DNA from: an uncultured Pseudomonadota bacterium | GTDB lineage: Bacteria; Myxococcota_A; UBA9042; CAIXZC01 | Assembly: GCA_937884235.1 (NCBI GenBank) | Contig: CALGBT010000569.1 | Coordinates: 1-5,576 of the forward strand | Direction of reading: 5' to 3' | Length of the DNA stretch: 5,576 bases | Shown: in pieces, positions 1 to 5,576 of the stretch | Layout: every line of letters begins with the position of its first letter | Position numbering within the stretch: position 1 is the first letter of the stretch | The notes under the pieces: model-generated | What the model saw: the letters and a program-made list of their open reading frames with translations, nothing else | The model's database searches: none | What the model was told of the DNA's origin: nothing | Translations under genes and position numbers: made by a program

Positions 1-1377
1 GGCTTCAATATACTCCGGCGAGGACTCAACCGGGTCAGGCTCCACCGGCACTTCCAGGCAATCCTCGGACGGCTCCTTGTAGATATCGAAGACATCAATG
101 AGCGCCTGATTTCCCAGGTCGTAGGCCACAGTCTGCTGCGCCGTAGCGCGGGCCTCGAAGTGCAGGTGGCCGTCATCGATATCAATGGTAACGAAGTGAT
201 GGTCGCCCGCACAAACCTTGCTGCCAACTGCCTTCCCGCAAACCCAGTCAACGAGGTCAACCTCGATATTTATCCAGGGAATATTGAACTCATCGTAGAC
301 CAGCGCACCGGCCCCGCCGGTGATCACGTAGACGGTGCCCTGGTCAAAGTCAGCAACCTCGACTCCCTGGGCCGGATCGGCCCCCATGGCGACGGGCCCA
401 ATGCGCTCATAGTAGTGATTGTGTCCGGCAAAAACGATGTCGACGTGATGCTTGTCAAAGATGGGTACGAGCACAGAATTATAGCCCTTCTCGTCGGGCG
501 GATGGTTGAATTCGAACTCAGTGAAGATGAGGTCGAAGGAGGCGTGACTCGTGTATGGAGGGTGGTGAAGCATGACGAACTTCCACTGGGCAGGATTGTC
601 GGTCAACACCTTGTCCAGCCAGTCGGCCTGTGTTTGAAAGAGCGACTCTCCGCCGCCAAAGGTCTGACTTGACAGGGACACGAAAATGGCATTGCCGTAC
701 CGGAAGTAGTAGAAGTCCTCGGTGCCAGTAGCCTCATTGGTGGGCAAGGTGAAAATCCGATTGTAGTTTGCTCCCTCGCCCACGCCGGGGCCGTCGTCAT
801 GGTTGCCGATGGTGGCCATGAGGGGGATGGAAGCGAGCACTGGATCACTGTTGTTAAGGAAGTCCTTCCACTGCTGCAGAATTTGACCGTCCTTGACGAT
901 GTCCCCGGTGTGCAGAAGAAATGCGGGACCGGCCCCGGCGGTCTCTTCAAGGATGGGGTTCCATTTCAGTTGCGGCAGCCAGTCTGCATCAGGGCGATTA
1001 TCACCGAATGCGGCGAATCGAAAGGGGGCGCACTGGTCTTCTGGCCCGGTGCGAAATGACTTGGTAGAGGTCCAGGTGGCCCCATCTCCGACCCGATACT
1101 GGTAGACAGTATCGGCCTTGAGATCATCAAGGAAGGCGACGTTGATCGCGCCCAGGTCACCGGGCCCCTGCGAAACCTGGGCAACGGCATCGAATTGCCC
1201 CGGTGCGACATAACCGTATTGCAGGATGGTTGCTTCATCCAATCCATCAGTAGTCCAGGTAACTGCCGCCTTGTGTGCAGTGTCGGGGTCGTAGTACGAA
1301 ACCCTGACATTGCGCGGCTCGGCATGGAGAGCGGTCCCGGCCAGGACCAGGAGGAGTAGCGTTGTGAATCTACACAT
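1..1377 (-). CDS. Exported metallophosphoesterase with N-terminal Fn3-like domain (purple acid phosphatase-like), 3' end missing
   Basis: The frame stays open from ATG at 1377 to the left edge: 459 residues with no stop, so the C-terminus is missing. Residues 1-19 are a signal peptide (basic start, Leu-rich core, likely cut after ALHA), so the enzyme should act in the periplasm or outside the cell. Residues about 22-110 resemble the fibronectin-III-like domain of purple acid phosphatases (VTWTTDG, YQYRVGDG). The calcineurin-like catalytic domain follows with all five metal-binding motifs: GDNR (D126), HTGDIV (D159), GNHD (N192, H193), VMLHHPPY (H271) and GHNHYYER (H319, H321). The family hydrolyses phosphate esters at a two-metal centre; the substrate here is unknown. 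The tyrosine of the purple-enzyme GDxxY motif is replaced by K162, so this is probably a non-purple relative. After about residue 434 the chain becomes an acidic, Pro-rich segment, probably a linker to a further part outside the window. GAGGT at 1384-1388, six bases before the ATG, supports the start. It is the third gene of the minus-strand set, 39 nt after the TPR gene. Confidence 0.93.
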   Translation of the reverse strand, partial: MCRFTTLLLLVLAGTALHAEPRNVRVSYYDPDTAHKAAVTWTTDGLDEATILQYGYVAPGQFDAVAQVSQGPGDLGAINVAFLDDLKADTVYQYRVGDGATWTSTKSFRTGPEDQCAPFRFAAFGDNRPDADWLPQLKWNPILEETAGAGPAFLLHTGDIVKDGQILQQWKDFLNNSDPVLASIPLMATIGNHDDGPGVGEGANYNRIFTLPTNEATGTEDFYYFRYGNAIFVSLSSQTFGGGESLFQTQADWLDKVLTDNPAQWKFVMLHHPPYTSHASFDLIFTEFEFNHPPDEKGYNSVLVPIFDKHHVDIVFAGHNHYYERIGPVAMGADPAQGVEVADFDQGTVYVITGGAGALVYDEFNIPWINIEVDLVDWVCGKAVGSKVCAGDHHFVTIDIDDGHLHFEARATAQQTVAYDLGNQALIDVFDIYKEPSEDCLEVPVEPDPVESSPEYIEA

Positions 1378-1416
1378 GCTGGCACCTCGTATGATGAGCA
1401 GTTTGGTGTGTCACCT

Positions 1417-2943
1417 CTAAATTCCGGCGGTTGTGGCGGAAGCTTCGCTGAGAATCTTATTGAAGGTATCTGCCGGCACCATTTCCTGGAGTTCTTCCAC
1501 CTTGGCAAGCACTTCGCCGGCCAGGGGAGAGCGTAGCCTCTGAAACAACTGATAGGCGTGCACAAGATGGTAGAGTGCCTTCTCCACCTGCCCCAGCTCG
1601 CGATAGGCTAGTCCCATTTGTGCCTGAGTCCTGGCCCGGCCCTGCCGGTCCCCAATCTTCTTCTCTACCTCGGTGGCCTTGGCGTAGTGCACCAGAGCCT
1701 CTTCGTAGTCCTGTCGCGTCAGAAAGAGGTTGCCCAGTTGATGGTAGGTGGTGGCCAATCCGGGCCGGTCAGCTTCCTGCTCCTTGAGCTCCAGCGACCG
1801 ATGATACAACTCCACGGCCTCATCAAAGTTGCCCTGCATTTCGTTGAGGCGTCCGAGGTGATGGTAGACGCGCGCTTGCCCCGGGAGATTCTCCAATTCC
1901 TGCTCGATGGCCAGTGATTTCTCGTACAGTTCCTGGGCGGCCGGAAAGCGCTTCAATAGCTCGAGAACCATCGCTATCTTGCGGAACCCGGCCGATTCCC
2001 GTTCCTTGTCCCCGCGCTTCTGATCCAGGGCCAGTGCTTCGTTGAAGTCGCGCACCGCGGCCTCGTAGCGACCGGTCAGGTAGTGAACATACCCCTTCTG
2101 CGCGATGGACTCCGACATGTGGGGCTCGTCATCGGCGATGGAAAAGCTCTCAATGGCCTGCCCGAACCACTCCAGTGCGGTGCTATGGTCGCCTCGCTGC
2201 AGTGCTCCTTGCCCCAGGAGATGGTAGGCTGCGGCCATCCCTTCGAGATTCGCGGTTTCCGAGTAGATCTGGACGGCGCGCAGGAGGAAGAGCCGCGCCT
2301 GCTCGCTATCGCCCCCGTCCAGATGGGACCTGGCAACCCGCAACAGGTAGTCGGCGGCCTCCCGCCCCTTGAGGTCCGCTAGGACCGCCCTGGTTTCCTC
2401 CTCGGTGGGCGTATCGCTCAATTCAGGTTCGTCCAGAGGCGAGTGCCCTGAATCCGAATCGTCCGACTCGGGAAGGTGCACCTCGGTAGGCCAGGCAAAG
2501 TACCCCCCTTTCCCGGTCCACAAGGTGGGGGCCTTATCCGCCAGTATCCGCACCGAGGGAGAGAGGACGGCGATGATAATGGATGTTCCCAGCAAGTCCC
2601 CGCTGATGGCTGCAGCCTCAAGGTCCTCGGCTGCCATCGTGGAGATGATGCGGTCATCGACTTCCCCCGGGAAATCATAGAGCACCGACACTTTGCGCAT
2701 GGGACCGTCAGACATGGTGGTGGCTGCCCGCAACAGGTTGGTGAGGTGCCCCGTACGCACTGGCACGCCCTGCCAATTAATGCGCGGAAAAGCCCTGGGG
2801 AAGAGTTTCAAAGAACCCTGGATTTCCTCGACGTTGGGGAAACGCAAGACTACCAGCCGATTGGCCCCACCAGACCCACCGAGGATGCCTCCGGTGCTCG
2901 CCAGCAGCTTCTTGATTGCTTCCTTCCGTGCATCACCACTCAT
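1417..2943 (-). CDS. TPR-repeat protein with an unrecognised N-terminal domain
   Basis: A complete 508-residue protein without signal peptide or membrane segment, so probably cytoplasmic. Three parts are visible. Residues about 28-155 form a mixed alpha/beta-looking domain that I do not recognise (hydrophobic strands RLVVLRF, KVSVLYDF, GTSIIIAVLS). Residues about 157-185 are an acidic, Ser/Asp/Glu-rich linker. Residues 191-470 are seven tetratricopeptide repeats, each exactly 40 residues, with typical signatures such as YHHLGRLNEMQGNFDEAVEL and YHQLGNLF. A short helical tail of about 38 residues ends the protein. TPR arrays bind other proteins or peptides; the partner is not evident. The Gly-rich stretch at 18-27 is not a P-loop (no GK[ST]) and I see no enzymatic motif. 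The ATG is one base after the stop of the upstream outer-membrane gene, with AGGA ten bases upstream at 2954-2957, inside that gene, so translation is probably coupled. The TPR assignment is firm; the role is unknown. Confidence 0.92.
   Translation of the reverse strand: MSGDARKEAIKKLLASTGGILGGSGGANRLVVLRFPNVEEIQGSLKLFPRAFPRINWQGVPVRTGHLTNLLRAATTMSDGPMRKVSVLYDFPGEVDDRIISTMAAEDLEAAAISGDLLGTSIIIAVLSPSVRILADKAPTLWTGKGGYFAWPTEVHLPESDDSDSGHSPLDEPELSDTPTEEETRAVLADLKGREAADYLLRVARSHLDGGDSEQARLFLLRAVQIYSETANLEGMAAAYHLLGQGALQRGDHSTALEWFGQAIESFSIADDEPHMSESIAQKGYVHYLTGRYEAAVRDFNEALALDQKRGDKERESAGFRKIAMVLELLKRFPAAQELYEKSLAIEQELENLPGQARVYHHLGRLNEMQGNFDEAVELYHRSLELKEQEADRPGLATTYHQLGNLFLTRQDYEEALVHYAKATEVEKKIGDRQGRARTQAQMGLAYRELGQVEKALYHLVHAYQLFQRLRSPLAGEVLAKVEELQEMVPADTFNKILSEASATTAGI
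1534..2373 (-). repeat. Seven tandem 120-bp units encoding 40-residue TPRs
   Basis: Residues 191-470 of the TPR protein divide into seven consecutive blocks of exactly 40 residues (191-230, 231-270, 271-310, 311-350, 351-390, 391-430, 431-470) with no insertion or deletion. Recurring positions include a D/N-x-x-G-x-A opening (NLEGMA, NLPGQA, DRPGLA, DRQGRA), a YHxLG motif in three units, and a G-[DNQR]-x-x-x-A turn. The blocks have diverged in sequence, but the codons for Tyr-His (TACCAT on the minus strand) recur near 1741, 1861 and 2221, at multiples of 120 bp. This is the 40-residue type of TPR rather than the canonical 34-residue type. Confidence 0.9.
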
Positions 2944-2944
2944 A

Positions 2945-4312
2945 CTAGAAGCGTCCTGCGAGATTCACCATGATGCTGTACTGAAGTGCCTGGCTGGCGC
3001 GAAACCGCTGACCAACCTCGTCAATGGACTCGATATATTTGGGGTTGTATTCGTTGAAATCTTTGCTGTTCTGCCCGGTGACAAACTGGTCGTTGTCGTC
3101 CAGGGCGTCCTTCCCGGCATCGGCGAAGGTAATGAAGTGGGGAGTGACATAGGCCATCTTGAACTGCAGCCCAATCTGGAAGTACTGAACGGGTTGGACA
3201 TCCAGGCCGGCCCAGAAAGAGAAGAGGCTGTAGTGCTCGATGTCAGTAATGCCGTCAGAGCGCGGGAACCCCTGCCCCTTGCGTTGGTCTTCAGCCAGCT
3301 TCGCCGACGGGTCATCAACTCCCTTTGGGCCACGGGTGTAAGTGGTCAGGTCGCAATCGTACATGGTCAGACAGTTGGACGAGCCCAGAGCCTCCCAGAG
3401 TTCGGCATATTCCCGGCCTTCAAAGACATAGTCGAGTCCCCCACCGATGTTAATGGAGACGTGCTGGTCATTGGCCGCAACTTCCCAGGGGATGAATTCA
3501 GCCCCCAGCGTCAGCCCCATGGACTGTCCCGGCTGCACCAGCGTCTGGGTGACATCATTCTCGTTGGCAAAGAGACTCTTATCCGTGGCAAACCGCAGCT
3601 TGCCGTGGAGGTCGAAATAGGGTTCAAAGAAGCTGGCCACCCGGCGGGAGATGGCAGTGTTTATTTCCAACTGAAAGAGCCCTTCACCAACCCCGTCGTT
3701 GTATGGAGTCTTGACCTCAGCCGTGGGGATGCGAAACATCAGACCCAGCAACCAGGAGGGGTACTGATGGTCCCGCTTGTAGTGCCATGGTGCCCAGCGC
3801 AACCCCAGGGCGATGTCCCCCAACCCGGAACGCGACCGCCCGCTAAAAGGAATGTCAAAGAGAGTATTGGCCTGGGTCGAGTCGTCGAAATTCCACGGGT
3901 CGGCGCTGGGGTCGATATCGCCAATGCAGCTCTCGTAGAGTTTGTCACCAACGCACTGCGGGTCGCTCTTGACATTCGGGTGGGCCCCAACCTTCACTTG
4001 GTCGGCAAAGATAACCGGCAGGTCAAAGACCAGTTCCAGGTCCCGGTAGAGTCCGATGGCAAGCCCAACGTGCATGGCATGCCACATCCGGCTGTACTCC
4101 AGCTTGTTGGCCGGCACAATCTGGCTATTCTGCAGAGCTTCTCTGGTAATCTGGGTGTTGTGGTAGTTCCACTCGTAGGCGAGAGTCAGCTTGAGGTCAA
4201 ATGGGTCGTTCTTGTCGAAGGAGCTCTGTATGTCCGTGATGATTGCTCCTGCGGCCGGGAGCGGCCCCAGGCACGCGATGGTCAGCGCTGCGAAAAGAAC
4301 AATCTTCTTCAT
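2945..4312 (-). CDS. Outer-membrane beta-barrel protein, possibly MetA/transporter-like
   Basis: A 455-residue exported protein. Residues 1-23 are a signal peptide (MKK start, hydrophobic core, AGA before the likely cut). The mature part is rich in alternating hydrophobic strands with aromatic girdles (DLKLTLAYEWNY, LGLRWAPW, SINIGGGLDYVF, YFQIGLQFKMAYV). It ends YSIMVNLAGRF, a clear C-terminal beta-signal with final Phe as recognised by the BAM complex, so it should sit in the outer membrane. The GLGDIALGLRW segment (163-173) resembles a motif common in barrels annotated as phenol-degradation MetA-like or transporter outer-membrane proteins; this family call is tentative and no substrate can be named. 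Two Cys pairs (C120/C129 and C314/C320) lie in hydrophilic, probably loop segments and could form disulfides. An ATG at 4393 would add 27 residues without a signal-peptide character and would overlap the promoter; the ATG at 4312 has AGGT at 4321-4324, eight bases upstream, and starts the signal peptide. It is the first gene of the minus-strand set. Confidence 0.85.
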   Translation of the reverse strand: MKKIVLFAALTIACLGPLPAAGAIITDIQSSFDKNDPFDLKLTLAYEWNYHNTQITREALQNSQIVPANKLEYSRMWHAMHVGLAIGLYRDLELVFDLPVIFADQVKVGAHPNVKSDPQCVGDKLYESCIGDIDPSADPWNFDDSTQANTLFDIPFSGRSRSGLGDIALGLRWAPWHYKRDHQYPSWLLGLMFRIPTAEVKTPYNDGVGEGLFQLEINTAISRRVASFFEPYFDLHGKLRFATDKSLFANENDVTQTLVQPGQSMGLTLGAEFIPWEVAANDQHVSINIGGGLDYVFEGREYAELWEALGSSNCLTMYDCDLTTYTRGPKGVDDPSAKLAEDQRKGQGFPRSDGITDIEHYSLFSFWAGLDVQPVQYFQIGLQFKMAYVTPHFITFADAGKDALDDNDQFVTGQNSKDFNEYNPKYIESIDEVGQRFRASQALQYSIMVNLAGRF

Positions 4313-4363
4313 CTTTTCCAACCTATGTCTGAGTGGCAGATGGGACTTTACAATCCATGTGTT

Positions 4364-4393
4364 CATATAGCAACGCGGGGGCGGGAGAGTCAA
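4364..4393 (-). promoter_or_regulatory. Sigma70-type promoter for the minus-strand operon
   Basis: Read on the minus strand, TTGACT (4393-4388) is followed after 18 bases by TATATG (4369-4364), preceded directly by TGC (4372-4370), which makes an extended -10. Transcription would begin near 4357, giving a leader of about 45 nt before the ATG at 4312. This arrangement also argues against the longer reading frame starting at 4393. The match is by eye to the standard consensus. Confidence 0.55.
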
Positions 4394-4394
4394 G

Positions 4395-4440
4395 AAAAAA
4401 ACCGGCGCCGGCGATGGTCCTCCCCGGCATCAAAGGCGCC
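4395..4440 (-). terminator. Possible intrinsic terminator reading leftward, upstream of the operon promoter
   Basis: On the minus strand, GGCGCC (4440-4435) pairs with GGCGCC (4409-4404). Inside, GATG (4431-4428) pairs with CATC (4416-4413) across a small internal loop, leaving an 11-nt loop. Two G residues and seven T residues (4401-4395) follow the hairpin. This is the form of a Rho-independent terminator, but no minus-strand gene precedes it in the window; the genes to the right all run on the plus strand. It ends just before the TTGACT of the operon promoter. It could block antisense transcripts, or it may be chance in GC-rich DNA. Confidence 0.4.
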
Positions 4441-4472
4441 GCACCGGCCGTTACCTCATGACGAGATTTTGC

Positions 4473-4500
4473 TTGACAGGAGGACCGCCATGGTTAAGAT
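4473..4500 (+). promoter_or_regulatory. Sigma70-type promoter for rplU-rpmA(-obg)
   Basis: A perfect TTGACA (4473-4478) is followed after 16 bases by TAAGAT (4495-4500, four of six consensus bases). Transcription would begin near 4507, leaving a leader of about 27 nt before the rplU ATG. The location directly before the ribosomal-protein genes fits a strong housekeeping promoter. The -10 is imperfect and the call is by eye. Confidence 0.5.
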
Positions 4501-4594
4501 GTGCCCCCTGATTGGAGTGCGAGGAGGCACCAGATGTACGCGATATTCAAGTGCGGAGGCACGCAGCACAAGGCGGCCGTTGGCGACCTGGTAA
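4490..4594 (+). other. Possible 34-codon leader ORF overlapping the start of rplU
   Basis: A textbook AGGAGG (4478-4483) lies six bases before ATG 4490, opening a 34-codon frame (begins MVKMCPLIGV) that ends at TAA 4592-4594, out of frame with rplU and overlapping its first 61 bases. It can only be translated from a transcript starting upstream of 4478, because the AGGAGG overlaps the TTGACA of the promoter called here. The peptide is Arg-rich and resembles nothing I know. It may be only a chance reading of promoter DNA. Confidence 0.2.
4517..4530 (+). promoter_or_regulatory. rplU Shine-Dalgarno, placed in the loop of a short hairpin
   Basis: GAGGAGG (4521-4527) stands six bases before the rplU ATG at 4534 and decides that start over the in-frame GTG at 4501, which has no good ribosome-binding site. 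The flanks GTGC (4517-4520) and GCAC (4527-4530) are exact inverted repeats, so GAGGAG could be shown in a six-base loop on a four-base-pair stem. The ribosome-binding site is sure; the hairpin is short and may be chance. Confidence 0.75.
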
Positions 4595-4848
4595 AAGTCC
4601 AGTTGATGGGCGGTGAGGTCGGTTCCAAGGTCGAAATCGAAGAAGTGCTTCTGGTTCAACGGGACGGCGGTGCGCTGATTGGCACTCCCCTGGTGACTGG
4701 AGCCAAAGTCTTCGCTGAAATCGTGGCCAGCGGCCGCGACAAAAAGATCATCGTCCAGAAGTTCAAGCATCGGAAGAAGTACCGTCGGAAGGCTGGCCAC
4801 CGCCAGCACTTCACCCGTTTGAAGATCACCGACGTCGTGCTCCCGTAG
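4534..4848 (+). CDS. rplU: Large-subunit ribosomal protein bL21
   Basis: A 104-residue protein, the usual L21 length, recognised by MYAIFKCGG at the N-terminus, the central IGTPLVTGAKVFAEIV segment (about 49-64), the GRDKKIIVQKFKHRKKYRRKAGHRQHFT block (about 67-93, basic, rRNA-binding) and the closing LKITDV. L21 binds 23S rRNA and contacts L20 in the 50S subunit. It is followed 19 nt later by rpmA, the usual partner. The N-terminal motif normally reads close to TGGKQY; here residues 7-12 are CGGTQH, a small departure. The start is set by GAGGAGG six bases before the ATG. Possible autoregulation through the leader is not shown by the sequence. Confidence 0.97.
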   Translation: MYAIFKCGGTQHKAAVGDLVKVQLMGGEVGSKVEIEEVLLVQRDGGALIGTPLVTGAKVFAEIVASGRDKKIIVQKFKHRKKYRRKAGHRQHFTRLKITDVVLP

Positions 4849-4867
4849 CGTTTGAAGGAGGCCAACA

Positions 4868-5125
4868 ATGGCACATAAGAAAGGTCAAGGTAGTTCCCGG
4901 AACGGTAGAGACAGTAACGCGCAACGACGCGGCGTCAAGCGATATGCAGGCCAAACCGTTCTGGCAGGCAACATCCTGGTTCGTCAGCTCGGAACCAAGA
5001 TTCGCGCTGGAGACAATGTCGGCATGGGTCGGGACTATACTCTCTTCGCCAAAGCTGACGGTACGGTTCAATACACCAAGAATGGTTTGGGAAAAGTCAA
5101 GGTGAGTATCATCCCGGTGATCTAA
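4868..5125 (+). CDS. rpmA: Large-subunit ribosomal protein bL27
   Basis: An 85-residue protein, full length for L27. The N-terminus MAHKKGQGSSRNGRDS is the family hallmark; this flexible tail reaches the peptidyl-transferase centre of the 50S subunit and helps place tRNA. Then come RRGVKRYAGQ (about 20-29), GNILVRQLGTKIRAGDNVGMGRDYTLFA (34-61) and DGTVQY. The second residue is Ala with no N-terminal extension, so it lacks the cleaved leader found in Firmicutes-type L27. The GTKxHPG motif is GTKIRAG here. AAGGAGG (4855-4861), six bases before the ATG, gives a strong ribosome-binding site. It lies between rplU and obg in the common order, and no terminator is visible in the 58 nt to obg. Confidence 0.97.
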   Translation: MAHKKGQGSSRNGRDSNAQRRGVKRYAGQTVLAGNILVRQLGTKIRAGDNVGMGRDYTLFAKADGTVQYTKNGLGKVKVSIIPVI

Positions 5126-5183
5126 TCGCCACCGTTCCACCCTCCCCCCACTTGACTCTGCCATTCCATCTCAGGACTCAACC

Positions 5184-5576
5184 ATGTTTGTCGATGAAGC
5201 CAAAGTAACTGTGCAGAGCGGCGCTGGTGGACCCGGTGCGGTATCGTTTCGACGCGAATCGGGCATCCCCAAGGGTGGCCCCGACGGCGGGGACGGCGGC
5301 AAGGGCGGCAACGTCATCATTATCGCCGATGCGCAGAAGAACACTCTGGTAGACTTTCGCCACGTCCAACGCCTGAAAGCTGAACCGGGACGCCCCGGGA
5401 GTGGCACCAATTGCACTGGTCGGTCGGGGAAGGATCTGGTTGTGAGCGTCCCTCCAGGAACCCTCGTTTTCGATGACGAGAATGGGGAGTTGTTGGCGGA
5501 CCTGGACGCGCGGGGCGCCAGCGTGGTCCTCATTGTTGGCGGCCGAGGCGGACGCGGCAACTCCCGCTTCACCTCT
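5184..5576 (+). CDS. obg: Obg-family GTPase (CgtA), N-terminal part only
   Basis: The frame is open from ATG 5184 to the right edge: 131 residues of a protein normally over 330 long. What is present is most of the Obg fold: MFVDEAKVTVQSGAGGPGAVSFRRE, then the Gly-rich KGGPDGGDGGKGGNV (30-44), NTLVDFR (53-59), the GTNCTGRSGKDLVVSVPPGT stretch (74-93) and VGGRGGRGNSRF (118-129). The GTPase domain would follow outside the window. Obg binds the 50S subunit late in assembly and links ribosome maturation with growth and stress signals. The start is supported by AGGA (5173-5176), seven bases upstream. The 58-nt spacer after rpmA is pyrimidine-rich with a TTGACT but no convincing -10, so co-transcription with rplU-rpmA is likely. 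Confidence 0.96.
   Translation, partial: MFVDEAKVTVQSGAGGPGAVSFRRESGIPKGGPDGGDGGKGGNVIIIADAQKNTLVDFRHVQRLKAEPGRPGSGTNCTGRSGKDLVVSVPPGTLVFDDENGELLADLDARGASVVLIVGGRGGRGNSRFTS

Noticed and set aside
160..672. A 170-codon plus-strand open frame at the left.
   Set aside because: It lies antisense to the phosphoesterase, whose motifs GHNHYYER and VMLHHPPY are encoded on the minus strand here.
2863..2892. Gly-rich stretch near the N-terminus of the TPR protein as a nucleotide-binding P-loop.
   Set aside because: There is no GK[ST] after the glycines and no Walker B or other NTPase motif follows, so an NLR-like ATPase is not supported.
4269..4312. Lipoprotein signal (cysteine at residue 14) in the outer-membrane protein.
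   Set aside because: A cut there would leave a signal of only 13 residues with a poor lipobox; the AGA site at residue 23 and the barrel C-terminus fit an integral outer-membrane protein.
4313..4393. N-terminal extension of the outer-membrane protein to an ATG at 4393.
   Set aside because: It would put 27 residues before a good signal peptide and overlap the -35 and -10 elements; the ATG at 4312 has its own SD.
4501..4533. GTG at 4501 as the start of rplU.
   Set aside because: It adds 11 residues foreign to L21 and lacks a well-placed SD, while ATG 4534 has GAGGAGG at ideal spacing and gives the family length.
2693..4594. A 633-codon open frame on the plus strand, antisense to the outer-membrane protein gene.
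   Set aside because: Its translation shows no recognisable domain, and it lies opposite a gene with signal peptide, barrel strands, beta-signal and ribosome-binding site. It also runs through both promoters and out of frame into rplU. It is a shadow of codon bias on the opposite strand.
5126..5183. Separate promoter for obg, from TTGACT in the rpmA-obg spacer.
   Set aside because: No -10 element is visible at 16-18 bases and the spacer is short, so read-through from rplU is the simpler view.

Overview
The window suggests a Gram-negative, moderately GC-rich bacterium. The evidence is a signal-peptide-bearing outer-membrane beta-barrel protein with a C-terminal phenylalanine beta-signal next to a bacterial L21/L27/Obg cluster. 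The L27 and Obg sequences and the overall style (long TPR protein, secreted Cys-containing phosphoesterase) would fit a deltaproteobacterial or myxobacterial type lineage. That placement is an impression, not something the sequence proves.

The window is organised around a divergent promoter region at about 4313-4533. To the left, on the minus strand, is a tightly packed three-gene set that looks like one operon. It reads outer-membrane beta-barrel protein (4312 to 2945), then a cytoplasmic-looking TPR protein with an unrecognised N-terminal domain (2943 to 1417), then an exported metallophosphoesterase with an N-terminal fibronectin-III-like domain (1377 to the left edge, 3' end missing). The first two are one nucleotide apart, the second and third 39 nt apart, and no terminator is visible between them. 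A good sigma70-type promoter (extended -10) sits directly upstream.

To the right, on the plus strand, is the widely conserved housekeeping cluster rplU (ribosomal protein L21), rpmA (L27) and obg (ribosome-assembly GTPase, cut by the right edge). Each has its own Shine-Dalgarno sequence, and a TTGACA/TAAGAT promoter lies just before rplU. A minus-strand hairpin plus T-run between the two promoters looks like an intrinsic terminator with no gene of its own to terminate; it may insulate the left operon from antisense transcription.

The housekeeping side is ordinary apart from its leader. The left operon is the less understood part. It holds a TPR array of seven repeats that keep an exact 40-residue period without one insertion or deletion, fused to a domain I do not recognise, and it sits between two exported proteins. 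I do not see a mobile element, CRISPR array, tRNA, rRNA or clear signs of a defence system. No gene-free stretch exceeds 300 bases.
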